Source: Endotrypanum monterogeii (Eukaryota > Euglenozoa > Kinetoplastea > Trypanosomatida > Trypanosomatidae). From it: a stretch of DNA of 64,000 nucleotides. The translations under genes were made by a program, and so were the position numbers. The stretch lies in assembly GCA_000333855.2 (NCBI GenBank), contig CM007339.1:532544-596543 (forward strand). Reading direction: 5' to 3'. The notes beneath the pieces are model-generated. The model was not told the origin of the DNA and made no database searches. It saw only the letters and a program-made list of their open reading frames with translations. This document shows positions 24,367 to 34,390 of the stretch, in pieces; the first letter of the stretch is position 1, and the number at the start of each line of letters is the position of its first letter.

Positions 24367-26115
24367 ATGAGACGTCCGCGTGAACCGGCCCCCGGGGAGT
24401 GCTGCGGAAGTGGCTGTACTCGCTGCGTCTGGGATATCTACTACGATGAGCTCGCACGATTCGAGGAGTTTATAGCTGAAGGCGGTGTTGAAGAGGAAGG
24501 TACCCAATCGTCCGAAGAGGAGGCTATTAATTATATCGGATCAGTTGTGGTGAAGTATATCGATCAGTCAAGTTTGTCAGCGTCCACCATGGACTTTTCA
24601 GATGAGTGGGAAAGGGCCGAGATGCACGCGCGAGGTTTTTTTCCTGTGGAGAAAACGGAGCTAGTTAGCTCCAGCAAATTGTCGTTTTCTCCCACTGCTC
24701 CAGGTATCAACGTAGTCAACCTTTTTACATCTGCAAAAAGCAGGACGATGCTGCCCGGCGATGTTATAGAGGTGCTTGTGCCTAACAGTCGAGGTACTCA
24801 TGCTGCCGATGATGTTGAGAGGCTCTGCAGCGCGCTTCATCTGAACTCTTGTGCATGGTGCGAGTTGCATCGTTCCCCGTTCGTGCCGGAGGACAACTTC
24901 CCTCCGTGGCTTCCCCTGCGAAAGCCGCTGACGCTCGGACAGCTTCTTTCGGTATACGTTGATGTAAGCAGTAGTAGCTATGTTCTGCATCAAAGCTTTT
25001 TTGAGAGTCTCTTGCGAATTTACGACGACTCCAAGGATTCTACAGCTTCTTTAGCTAAATCACCACCCGATCCAGAGAAGGTGCGACTTCTCGAGGCGTG
25101 TGCATCTCCTGAGACAGGTCCACAGCTTTTGCGCTGGTTGTCGAAAAGCAGTCCACCCCTTTGCTACCCTTCTCTAGCCGATGTTCTCGAGGCCTTTTCC
25201 TTTATTCATGTTCCCCTCGACCGTCTTCTTGAGATTACTGGACCACTACAGACGAGAAAATATAGCCTGGCTAATTGGATACCTGCACCACTTGCATCAA
25301 GTCCACTTCAGGTGTGCGTGAGGGAGGTCTGTGCTCGACGCTCTGCAGACATGCCGACACCTGCCGACATTAGCGCCGACTCTCAGCGTCTTGCAGACAT
25401 GCTCAATGGGGTTGCCGAGGGTGCATCTAGAGAACACAGCAGATTCTTCTTTGGGCACACGTCTCACCCACTCTGTTGTACAGCGCGGTCCATGATGAGT
25501 ACTGCTGCCGTGAGTCAGCGCGCTATCTACGTGAGCTTTTCTTTACTTGGAAGCTCTTTCTTTGCTCAGCAGCTTCAGTCAATGTGTGTATCCCTCTGCG
25601 ACTCGGTGCATGCAAAGAGTTTGCGCAGTCCAGTTTTCCTTATCGGATGTGGCACAGGGATAGCACCTTTAATCGCAGCAGTTACGCAGCTGTTGTTTCA
25701 TCGCACCTTCTCCGCTGCCGACAGCTCACCCTTTGCGTGCTGGGTGTTCTATGGAGCACGCACTAAGGCGGAGTTGCTGTACGATGATATCCTTAGAGAG
25801 GCGTTGAATAAAGGTGCGATTGCCCGATACGAATACGCGATTTCGCAGGAGGATGTCGAGGGGCAGCACGGCAGGCATGTGACGGACCTTATGAAGTACA
25901 ACAGAGTAGTGATCACAGATGCCCTGCGAAGCACGGGCCAACTATTCTTTTGTGGTCCAGCAAAAGCAATGCATTCTGTGAGGCAGCTAATCAAGTCCGA
26001 CCTGCTCTCTGAGCCCGACGACGACGACAGTGTCCAGGAGCAAAGGCTGATGTTTCTAAAGGAAAAAGGGCAGGTGAGTTTCGATATATGGAGCACCGGA
26101 AGTGCATTTGAGTGA
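24367..26115 (+). CDS. FNR-type flavoprotein with an N-terminal oxidoreductase-like Cys motif
   Basis: A 582-aa protein. It begins with the oxidoreductase-like signature, a Cys cluster C12-C13-G-S-G-C17-x2-C20 followed by VWDIYYDEL. The rest resembles the FAD and NADPH halves of cytochrome P450 reductase-like enzymes. There is an N-terminal beta region with a large helical insert, the FAD-contact R297-x-Y-S (TRKYSLAN), a GCGTGIAP pyridine-nucleotide loop from G427, WVFYGAR, a late LFFCGPAKAMHSVRQ segment, and a C-terminal aromatic (DIWSTGSAFE). I see no flavodoxin (FMN) domain, so it is not a complete diflavin reductase and would need a separate electron carrier or acceptor. Third codon positions are intermediate between MPK4 and the downstream genes. 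The reaction partner is unknown. Confidence 0.75.
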   Translation: MRRPREPAPGECCGSGCTRCVWDIYYDELARFEEFIAEGGVEEEGTQSSEEEAINYIGSVVVKYIDQSSLSASTMDFSDEWERAEMHARGFFPVEKTELVSSSKLSFSPTAPGINVVNLFTSAKSRTMLPGDVIEVLVPNSRGTHAADDVERLCSALHLNSCAWCELHRSPFVPEDNFPPWLPLRKPLTLGQLLSVYVDVSSSSYVLHQSFFESLLRIYDDSKDSTASLAKSPPDPEKVRLLEACASPETGPQLLRWLSKSSPPLCYPSLADVLEAFSFIHVPLDRLLEITGPLQTRKYSLANWIPAPLASSPLQVCVREVCARRSADMPTPADISADSQRLADMLNGVAEGASREHSRFFFGHTSHPLCCTARSMMSTAAVSQRAIYVSFSLLGSSFFAQQLQSMCVSLCDSVHAKSLRSPVFLIGCGTGIAPLIAAVTQLLFHRTFSAADSSPFACWVFYGARTKAELLYDDILREALNKGAIARYEYAISQEDVEGQHGRHVTDLMKYNRVVITDALRSTGQLFFCGPAKAMHSVRQLIKSDLLSEPDDDDSVQEQRLMFLKEKGQVSFDIWSTGSAFE

Positions 26116-26530
26116 TCGTTGGCGCTCGCGATCGCATTGGACGGCGGCGTACAGGAATGGGCGTTTTCAGGAGACAACGCCGACAGAAGTAATGTGGCTC
26201 TCCGCGAATGAGCCCCTTCGTCCCTCCCCTGGTCCTTGACGCGCATTTTCTCCAGTCACTCGGCGCTGCGCTCTGGATGTTTGTTTCCACTTCTAGGCTA
26301 GTTGCCAGGGGATGTTCTATGTATCTGCTGCACGCGCTATATTCACCTGGTGGCCACACGCACCTTTTTCTCTGAAACGGCGCGCGCTCTTCGGTGGTGT
26401 GCGAGGTCCGACAGTTGCCTTGGTGAAGTCGATTTTGCTTGTGAATCCCGCATCCTCCATGGGAAGTAGCTCATCACTGTATAGATCATTTTTTTTTGAC
26501 AGTGGCAAGCGACGTGAAAAATAAAAATAA
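26116..26530. other. intergenic / leader of the broken small gene
   Basis: No gene seen up to a T-rich tract at about 26489-26497. Confidence 0.5.
26500..26502 (+). promoter_or_regulatory. putative trans-splice acceptor before a broken gene
   Basis: CATTTTTTTTTGACAG ends at 26502, 28 bases before the ATG at 26531. Its presence suggests that the locus once was, or still is, an expressed gene. Confidence 0.4.
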
Positions 26531-26901
26531 ATGAGCGACACCGCGGATCTGATTGATCAAAAGGGCATGAGGCCCGCTCCAACCGAAAGAGGCGGGTAAT
26601 ATATATATATATATTCCTCAATGTCATCGAGTGTCAAAGGGAAAAAGCCCCAGTCCTGAAAAGATCGCACTTCACCTACGTCAAGACCGTCTTTGACCAG
26701 TCTAAAGGGGTCATTCTTGCCATTAGATGCTCCTTTGTCGAGGAGCGTGTTATGACTTCCGCTGACTCACAGGCGTGGCTATCTGAATTGAGCGGTGTGT
26801 ACAAGTCTCGTGCCGCAGAGAGGGAAGAGTTGCCTTGCCCGTACCGCATGAGGATGTGCGTCTACTCACGTCAGGAGGTTGGCTTCAGTGAAGCGATATG
26901 A
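26531..26901 (+). pseudogene. small gene interrupted by a TA microsatellite (probable pseudogene)
   Basis: From the ATG at 26531 the frame reads MSDTADLIDQKGMRPAPTER-GG and meets TAA at the first bases of a TA run (about 26597-26614). Directly after the repeat, a different frame is open to a stop at 26899-26901. It encodes about 95 residues of protein-like, mixed composition (for example LKRSHFTYVKTVFDQSKG and DSQAWLSELSGVYKSRAA) but has no ATG near its start. That frame is formally open from 26557. Together the two parts look like one roughly 115-residue gene broken by growth of the dinucleotide repeat. Removing one TA unit would restore the phase, but the TAA at the repeat start would remain. 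Alternatives are an assembly indel or an unusual start. I do not recognise the product. Confidence 0.45.
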
Positions 26902-27492
26902 GGGGGATCGGTTCAAGCGGACATCGGCTTCAGCGTTTCTTTCCCGCCAAGTCACCTCCGCGATCGCATTCTCTTCCCTCCGGTGAGCAGGGGCACATCA
27001 CCCGAGTTTACTGTTTGCGTTTTTCTGTTGCTCTTCTCTGGTGGCATTGCCAATCAACATTTTAGTCTTTCATTTCCCTCGTTTTTCTTTCGTGCCGCAC
27101 TTGACGCAGCCGCACACCCGGATAGATGAGAGAAGGGAGGGGAGGGGGGGGAGAGAGAGACGAAGGTTAAAGAAAAACAATAAGTAACGTCCACTAAACC
27201 TTTCACGGAACTTTCTGTTCTACGGGTTACGTTCATGAGATTTTGTGCATGTCAGCAGTAGAGCGTAATGGGCTGCTTGTGCTTTGTATCGTCAGTATCA
27301 CGTATTGCTGCCGCCACCTAAAGGAGAAGGCTTATCAACTTCTCTGAGTTGTTTTTCTTAAAGTTTATTCCCACTGGCTCTTCCCACTGTGCTTCCGTCT
27401 TCGCATTTATTATTATTAAGTTTGAAACTGTGCGACGGTGCTGTCAGCAGTGACGCGACTCACATTTACAGACTCATTTCAGTCATTGAGGG
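26902..27492. other. intergenic
   Basis: No gene seen. It contains a G/A-rich tract near 27130-27165 and pyrimidine-rich DNA at 27345-27415 before the next gene. Confidence 0.55.
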
Positions 27493-27846
27493 ATGCCGCA
27501 AGACACGTACTTCCGCCGTGCCATTAATTGGATGTACGGAGAGGATGCGTACCTTCAACGATTGCCATCGGAGGATCTGGGCGGCAAGCACATCAATGAG
27601 CTCCTTGGCCGGCACCCCTACCACCCATACGACCCCGATGTGAAGGCCGGCGAGCCTTGCTACGAATACAACCAACTCTTTTACGAATGCATGGAGGCGG
27701 AGCATGTGGAGGGGTACGAGCTGTATCAAAAACATGTAGCTTGCTACTACCCGTACAAAGTAGATTTAATGAAGTGTATCGCCACGGAAAAACGGCGCCA
27801 ACGCATGGAGGGGGAGACTTCACGCTCCACAGATATGAACAGCTGA
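27493..27846 (+). CDS. small twin-cysteine (CHCH-like) mitochondrial-type protein
   Basis: A 117-aa protein rich in Tyr, His and Glu. It has a CX9C pair (C56 and C66, CYEYNQLFYEC) and a second pair spaced CX10C (C84 and C95, CYYPYKVDLMKC), arranged as two helices. Proteins of this shape are usually oxidised by Mia40/Erv1 in the mitochondrial intermembrane space and include small subunits of respiratory complexes I and IV. The second pair departs from CX9C by one residue. No presequence is seen, as expected for that import route. The C-terminal tail is basic (TEKRRQRM). Which complex it belongs to cannot be read from the sequence. Third codon positions are GC-rich again here. Confidence 0.72.
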   Translation: MPQDTYFRRAINWMYGEDAYLQRLPSEDLGGKHINELLGRHPYHPYDPDVKAGEPCYEYNQLFYECMEAEHVEGYELYQKHVACYYPYKVDLMKCIATEKRRQRMEGETSRSTDMNS

Positions 27847-28726
27847 ACTCTGACCGCTACATGCATTCTGAATCTTAACGTGTTTCATATTCACAAGTTT
27901 CACAACTCTCAAAACATCAACAAGCAGCCGCTCTACTGAAGATGTTCAGGGTGGCGGTGCCACACCATTGACCTCCCTTCATCTGGAAGGGAGCAGAGAG
28001 ACGTTCCTCCAAAACCCATAACGAATGTTGGACTACTCCCTATTGTCGCTATGAGCGTTCCCGCGCCTTTATCCAACCCCACGCTGATGTGGGCGATGCG
28101 AGTGTCAACTCGGACAAAATGTGTAGATGTGCATGTCGCGAGGAGCCTTTGACTCCCACCTTGCCACCCGCCTCGTATGTACTTTTTACGGCGTCTTTGA
28201 ATCCTTTTGTGTCTCCTTCCTATGTCTGCCTGGGCGATGCGGTGCACACCGTTTGCACGTGTCCTTTTACTTTCTCTGGATAGATAAAACAGCGGTTTTT
28301 GGAACACAGTCTGTAACCCACGATTTCCTTTTTGCTTTCTCCTCCTTTTTTATTGACACACGCACCCATATATATATATATATATATATATACTGTGGTG
28401 ACGTGTGTGTGTGTGTGTGTGTTTGTGTGGGGAGGGGTTTCTGTTTCAAAGGGCTCTAATGCCTCATGGCAGCTTTCCGTTGTGCACCACGTCAACTCAA
28501 ACCATCTCGTCTTCGCATCGTTTCTACCACAAAATTCTAGTGTTATCAAAAAGGTAAAGGGAATTGACTTGAGTGGACAGACGTTTACCTCCCCTTTCCT
28601 CCTTTTTTTTTCCTAGGACAGGAGTTTGGTGACCCCTGCCGCCACTCATTCGCTACATTGAGCAAGCCTCGAACGCGGATCGATCAGTTCCTTAGTGAAT
28701 CTGTTTCACACACCTCAGTGGATAGG
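27847..28726. other. intergenic with TA/GT microsatellite
   Basis: No gene seen. TA then GT run at 28368-28426, and a pyrimidine tract at 28588-28613 with TAG at 28614-28616. Confidence 0.6.
28614..28616 (+). promoter_or_regulatory. putative trans-splice acceptor for the Zn-finger kinase
   Basis: A CCTCCCCTTTCCTCC and T-run tract ends in CCTAG at 28616. This gives a 5' UTR of about 110 bases before the ATG at 28727. Confidence 0.5.
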
Positions 28727-30589
28727 ATGGGGGCACAGAACGGGAAAACTTTCTCCCCGACGGTGAATCGACCACACACATCGTGTAGTGTGTGTGGCGC
28801 AGCGCCGACGTACGAATCGCTGCAGCATACGGGCAGCAACCTTCTCTTTGAGGAATGTAACCGCTGTCATTGTCTCTGCTGCGCTGAGTGCTACGTGTGG
28901 CGCCGATACGGGTCTAGATGGTCAGTCGACGACGAGGAGAACGCTGTCCCCGAGTATGCCCCTGTTTGCTTGCGTTGCATAGCGAAGCCAAACCTGGTAG
29001 TTAGTGCACCGTGGTGTGCGTGGAAGCGGATATTTGAATACTGTGATGCAACAATGAAGCATCATTTGCTGCAGCTATGCCACGCAACGCAAATGGGTGT
29101 TCTCCTTCCATACCCCTACACGCGGTATGGCTGGAACACATTTTTCGAAGGAAAGCGTTTCATCTCGAAAGGGGCCAATGGTGAGGCCTATCAGACGACG
29201 GTGCACCGCGACATTACTAAGAGGGTCACTGGGCCTCTACTTGACGTCTTGGATACAAATATGCTAGCTAGTCTTGCGGGTCGCATGGTTGCTGTTAAGG
29301 CGATTCGGAAGTCGACTGTTTTCTCCCTGAGGAGATGGAAACACATTCAGCGGGAGGTGCAAGCACTGCATAAGTGCCGCCATCGACACGTTGTTCAGCT
29401 GCACTTTGTAGTCCAGGGCCCTAGTGAGGTGTATATTGTGCTTCAGTACGTCGCAGGCGGAGACTTGTTTGACTGGCTGGTCCACCAGCAAATTCCAATA
29501 GAGGATGACGTCCTCGTCATCGCGCGTCAACTTTTTGAAACGCTTCACTATTTGCACGAAGTGTGTGGCGTTGTGCATCGAGATATCAAGCCGGAGAACA
29601 TCTTACTGGAATCCCCGGAAAATATAGATGCGCAACGGGGGATCGGTGGGTCTCTCAGCGAAGGCGACGAGTGTTCCGAAGGGAACGACAATGCTTGCGA
29701 TAGCTTGTACATCCGTCTTGCCGACTTTGGGTACGCAAAAATTCTTTCGCAAAGCGAGGCAGGGGATGAATCCTCTTTGACAGAACAGTTCCCCGGTCAT
29801 CTTCCATTTTGTCTGCCCTCCGATACCGATTCTGCCGTTAGTCCTAAGCGGGGAAATCAGCACGACGCCGAGTCTCTGGCGAACGCCCGCAGACCATTTC
29901 TCATTTCATCTACTCCGTGCGGAACGCTCGGCTTCGCCGCCCCTGAGATTCTCTCCGCCTACAACGCACAGAAGAGTGTTTCACAGCGTATTCGATCAAA
30001 TCGACAGTCCGCCGAGCAGCTTGAGGATACTGTCAAGCCGCGAACACCAGTAGATTTAGTGAAGCGAATGGATATCTTTGCTGCTGGGGTGACGGTATGC
30101 ATCCTGTTGACAGGGTGTGAGCCGTTTCCATGTTTGTCATCTAAAGAGCATATCGAGGCTGTTCAAGAAGGGGTGGACTTCAGCGGACCTCAGTGGTCCT
30201 ACGTCTCTCGGTCTGCCAAGAACTTGCTACGCCGCATGCTTTCCCCAAAGGCGGCGAATCGACCATCTGCCCTTGAGTGCCTGAACTCATCTTGGATCAA
30301 GAACCAGGACCCCTACGCTGACACCGCAACTGGGGCAGGTGATGATGACGGGACTCTACTTCGGAAAGGTCTTAATCGCAGTGTGTCTATGTGGCAGCTC
30401 CTCTCAACTTCCTTCAAAAACTCGGTCCACTCGCTGCGGAAGAACGAGGGCTGGCTTTTCGTGCAGGATGCACAGGGGCTCGTCAAAGCGATTCCGCGTG
30501 AGCTTGTTAACGGCAAAGAGGACGGTGAGTCCTTTTCCGAGATACTCCATTCATCCAACGCTCGTGAGCAAACTTCCGCTGTCTATTAG
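28727..30589 (+). CDS. Ser/Thr protein kinase with N-terminal Cys-rich (FYVE-like) finger
   Basis: A 620-aa protein. Residues about 20-90 carry paired cysteines (CSVC, then CNRCHCLCCAEC, then CLRC) spaced like a FYVE or related zinc finger. The kinase domain follows, with glycine loop KGANGEAY, lysine in MVAVKAIRKS, C-helix Glu in QREVQAL, catalytic HRDIKPEN, DFG in LADFGYAK and an APE in GFAAPEIL. Its overall look is CAMK/AGC-like. There are large inserts between the glycine loop and the lysine, around the catalytic loop and in the activation segment (about 90 residues rich in Ser, Glu and Pro). The frame continues upstream to a TTG at 28658, but the first ATG is 28727. If the finger is a true FYVE it would bind PI3P on endosomes; the key basic cluster is not clear, so this remains open. 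Confidence 0.8.
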   Translation: MGAQNGKTFSPTVNRPHTSCSVCGAAPTYESLQHTGSNLLFEECNRCHCLCCAECYVWRRYGSRWSVDDEENAVPEYAPVCLRCIAKPNLVVSAPWCAWKRIFEYCDATMKHHLLQLCHATQMGVLLPYPYTRYGWNTFFEGKRFISKGANGEAYQTTVHRDITKRVTGPLLDVLDTNMLASLAGRMVAVKAIRKSTVFSLRRWKHIQREVQALHKCRHRHVVQLHFVVQGPSEVYIVLQYVAGGDLFDWLVHQQIPIEDDVLVIARQLFETLHYLHEVCGVVHRDIKPENILLESPENIDAQRGIGGSLSEGDECSEGNDNACDSLYIRLADFGYAKILSQSEAGDESSLTEQFPGHLPFCLPSDTDSAVSPKRGNQHDAESLANARRPFLISSTPCGTLGFAAPEILSAYNAQKSVSQRIRSNRQSAEQLEDTVKPRTPVDLVKRMDIFAAGVTVCILLTGCEPFPCLSSKEHIEAVQEGVDFSGPQWSYVSRSAKNLLRRMLSPKAANRPSALECLNSSWIKNQDPYADTATGAGDDDGTLLRKGLNRSVSMWQLLSTSFKNSVHSLRKNEGWLFVQDAQGLVKAIPRELVNGKEDGESFSEILHSSNAREQTSAVY

Positions 30590-31456
30590 AGACCGTTGGC
30601 TGCTCTTCTGTTGATTGTGTGCAGTGGCACTTCAGAGGGTCTGCGTTGAAGCTTTTCTTTTCCATCTTGTGAATTGTAGCGCATATGACATCATTTCTGC
30701 ACATCTGACCCTTTGTAGAGGTACTAGAGCACAGCCCCCTTTTCCCCTTCAGTACCGAATATTGTTGTATTATCTTCCTCTTTTTTTCTTTTTTTCTGTC
30801 GAAATGTTTTATAATGTTTTTCAACTCTACCTTTTTTTTTTTCCGCGTGTATGTGTGTTCGTTCATCTCACTGAGCAGTGATGAGGTCGCATGGAGATCG
30901 CTTCCATACGCACTTTCAGCTCATCTCACGCAAATATTATATATTTTTGCTTCCATCGACGTTTACAGCGGTTCTGCCTTCCCATTTTTTTTTTCTTTTA
31001 CACTTTACTATTTCCACCCTTTCCCTCTTTGATGTGTTTCAATGGTGTGCGACCGCTCGCTTTTCTGACTTCCCCTTTTTACCCCCTTTTGTTTGTCATG
31101 ATCCCCCTTATCGCTTATATTTCCCTCACTGTTTATTATTATTGCGCTTTCTTTACATGTTCTGTGTCATCCAAGACTCGACATCAAATGCCTCGCTTAC
31201 GGCTTTATAAAAATCGTATTGTTGAATTGTTCTACAACGCAGAGTGGTCCAGTGTTTTTTTTTTTTTTGAGGGGTGGTGGTCCTTCTTTTCGCTACTTCT
31301 ATATATTCTGCTCGACTGGTTCTCTCTCGTTGCCTCAGTACTGTTCTGCAATTCTTTTATTTCTTCATTTTTCGTTGTTGTCTCTCCTCATCCCTTCAGA
31401 AGAAAGAAAAAAAATATAGAAGAGGTGGCGGCGTTGAGTATTCACACACACTCACA

Positions 31457-31494
<38 letters not shown>

Positions 31495-32799
31495 TACAAA
31501 TGTATAGCGATGCTTTATGATCTGCCTGTCCCTCCCTCTTTTCTTCTCACTTCGATAATCACTTGACTCTTTTTGTTCTTTGCACATTCTCGTAATACAG
31601 TTTTCCCATCCATTTCTTTCCTTGCTTATCCTTTTCCCCTGTTGGGGGGGGGGGAGGGCAAACATTTCTCCAGTGTTGTATCGAGTATTGAGCATTCAGT
31701 AGGCGAAGGAGGTCAAGCAACCTCTACACATTGAGTGGTTCCGAGCCCCCCTTCCCCCCTGGTGTTTCCAATATTGAAGTGCCTACGGTGTTAGGGGGAC
31801 CATAGTCATTTTTGCGTGACGCATGTCGGTCTACTGATCTCAGGCTGTGTTACATCTGTGCGACACGAGAAAAGGAGAGGATAAGTGGAGGTTAAACCAG
31901 GGACCATGCTCAGAGAGACAGGTTTGCGTTGCACTCACGTGTGTCTATACCGTAGTTTTAGCCCAACGCATTAAATCTGTAGACAAATCTGTGTGCGGCG
32001 TGACGAGTAGAGGTCACATGTGGAATGGTGGAATGTATATCGCAGGAAGGAGGGGGAAGAGGAGGAGGGGGAGTATGAAGTACTTGTTGATTCTCGAGTC
32101 ATTTTGACAAGAAGACTTGTGAAAAATTTAAAGATTCCTTCCCTTTTCCCTCCTCCACATGAACAACTTGTTTGTTTGCTCGATTAACCCCCTTTATCTT
32201 CCCCCCCCAAAAACGGAATATAGCACATCCAAAACGGGTATCCGATTCGATGAAACAAAATGCGGAAAGGCGTGTGTTTGCTGGCATCAGGTGGAGGGCT
32301 AGATCCTCTCAGTCGTGAAACGAGTGACTTCCTGAGGGAAAACGAGAGAAAATCTCTGTTTTCATTCCCCAGCTTGCCGTTGAAGTGGAGCTCTCTCTCC
32401 ACCCCTCTTTCCCCATCTAAATTCAAGATAAGCGCGTTCTTGTCAACAGCGATCGATTCCGTGAACTCTATTGCCGCGCTCATCTGAACTCTTTCCACCG
32501 CCGCGACTCTTTCTCATTTTCTGATGATAAGGCATTTTGCTTCTCCTTCGAAGGAGCTACTTGCTTAAAGGGGGAAAATACATGAGAGTTGAGCATAGAA
32601 CGTACAGGTATTTCGTAGACACACTCAGGAAATCTCTTTAACTCATCAAGCGTCATTCCCTCCTTGCGCTGCAGTTAACGGAACAACTCTCATATTCATA
32701 CGCACTTGATTCGATAGACATTACATTTGCTTTTTCTCTTATTTTTTATTTTTGTGAGGTGTTGTTCTCTTCCTTTCCTGCTTTTTCTATATCAACGTT
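30590..32799. other. long intergenic, 2.2 kb
   Basis: No convincing gene. T-rich DNA gives several 70-209 codon frames of low complexity. It contains a TA run at 31459-31491 and a G run near 31645. Pyrimidine-rich DNA at 32728-32790 precedes the eIF4E gene. Confidence 0.6.
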
Positions 32800-33642
32800 A
32801 TGGATCCGGATAGTTGTGTTGTGGAGAGCTCATCGACGAATGAGCATCCGCTCACTCTCCTTTGGGGGACCTGGGAGATGTGGTGTGACATTCCTCAGCG
32901 ACAGAAAGGCTGCAACATAGAAAATTCGAATTGGCTCGAACAGGTTCGGAGCATTGGCTTGTTTGATAGTGCCGAGGGGTTCTGGGGAATTGTTGACTGC
33001 ACCATCTTGCCATCACAGCTCCCCCCGAACGGCTCCTACTATTTATTTCGAAAACATATTGCCCCCATGTGGGAGCACGAGGCGAACCGAAGGGGTGGGA
33101 AGTGGGTCATACCTTTCACCGGCAAGGTGTCGCGGGATGGGGGAGATCTTCAGGCGGTCGATGTTGCTTGGCAGACGCTGTGCCTATCTGCGATTGGGGA
33201 GCTTTTCCCCGCGGACGAGGTGGAGATTTGTGGTGTCACTGTGAGTCGTGGGAGGCAACGCGCCTCACCCTCGGGCCACACCACGTCGGCGTTGAGTGAG
33301 TGGAAGCTTTGCCTGTGGACTCGCAGCGCCGATGACAAAGACTCGCAAATGCGCATCGCAGAGTACATTAGCGCACAGCTGCGCTTACGATTCCAGAAGG
33401 AGACGAACAGGAATCCTATAAGTCGTGAGCATGATGCCCTTTTGTCTGCGACACGGTTTCAGGACCGCTCTTCACCTGCAAAGACGCGAGAGGTGCTCGG
33501 GATTCCGCCTACGATAACGTATGTTTCACATCGGGAACTGATGGAGGCCAAGCAGGAGTTTGTCAAGGGTGGTAGCAGTGCAGCTCAAACGTTTAGACCC
33601 AAGTATACTCTGGTTTTGGATGCAAGGGCTGATGCCGTGTGA
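32800..33642 (+). CDS. EIF4E2: eIF4E family cap-binding protein, isoform 2-like
   Basis: Translation initiation factor 4E relative that binds the mRNA 5' cap (in trypanosomatids the hypermethylated cap 4). The 280-aa protein shows the family pattern: HPLTLLWGTWEMWCDI at the N-terminal strand, EGFWGIVDC, and the cap-stacking and phosphate-contact segment PMWEHEANRRGGKW. Trp residues thus lie at the positions used for cap stacking. A later helix (QTLCLSAIGELFP) and strand (WKLCLWTRSADD) complete the fold. An insert of about 20 residues (SRGRQRASPSGHTTSALSE) lies before that last strand, and there is a C-terminal tail of about 70 residues. Assignment to isoform 2 rests on recalled synteny with L. 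major chromosome 19 and on the long C-terminus. That isoform is less well understood than EIF4E-1, -3 and -4. Confidence 0.85.
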   Translation: MDPDSCVVESSSTNEHPLTLLWGTWEMWCDIPQRQKGCNIENSNWLEQVRSIGLFDSAEGFWGIVDCTILPSQLPPNGSYYLFRKHIAPMWEHEANRRGGKWVIPFTGKVSRDGGDLQAVDVAWQTLCLSAIGELFPADEVEICGVTVSRGRQRASPSGHTTSALSEWKLCLWTRSADDKDSQMRIAEYISAQLRLRFQKETNRNPISREHDALLSATRFQDRSSPAKTREVLGIPPTITYVSHRELMEAKQEFVKGGSSAAQTFRPKYTLVLDARADAV

Positions 33643-34390
33643 TGCTGCGCCTCCATACATCGGTTCCAATTGATGCTGCCTGTCAGGCATACCTTTGTCA
33701 TCAGGTTTTGAACTTCTCTTTTCTTTTTTCTGTGCATTTCACGATACTGACGAAGGTGTAACACATTTCGACAGAAGATCAATTCGCCTGCTGATTTTCG
33801 TTTGCCTACAAGTGGGAAGGGTGTGTCGCAGCGTTTTCTTCAACCTCTGACTGTTTAGATATGGAAGTATTTCTCTTACCAACTTCTGTAGTCGTTCATA
33901 CTCAACCTCGAGCAAATTCTGAGAAGGCATGAAGGAGCTTTGCACACACACGCACTATATACGTATATATATATATATATATGTATGCGTGTGTCTCACG
34001 TGCGAGTGCGCTGCGGCCGTGTCTACTTTTAATGGAACGAATAGTCGTTGAAAGAATCAGTGTATTTCGTTGTCGAACCTGTGGATCTTTTTCCCAATTC
34101 CCATACATCTCCCTTACGTCATTGGTGGTGTACTCCTCCCTAATCCTGCCCGAAGTCTCTGTCTCACAGATGTGGTATACATACTCTTGTTTTTTTTTTT
34201 TTTGGATCTTTGGAACCTCCTATCCTTTCCTCCCTACTCTCCCCCTTTCCTTTGAACTTGTCTTCACAGTAGGAAACAATCAACCAACACAAAGGGGAAA
34301 CTCTCATACACACACTTCCATCTCGGAGAATTTATATATATATATATATATATTATTTTTTTTTTTCCTCCTCACATCCCTACCGAGAAG
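33643..34390. other. intergenic
   Basis: No gene seen. TA run at 33961-33983, T runs near 34190 and 34360, and TA at 34333-34354. Confidence 0.55.

Noticed and set aside
30891..31520. 209-codon frame in the kinase-eIF4E intergenic region
   Set aside because: Phe/Ser/Leu-rich reading of T-rich UTR DNA, ending in a TA repeat.
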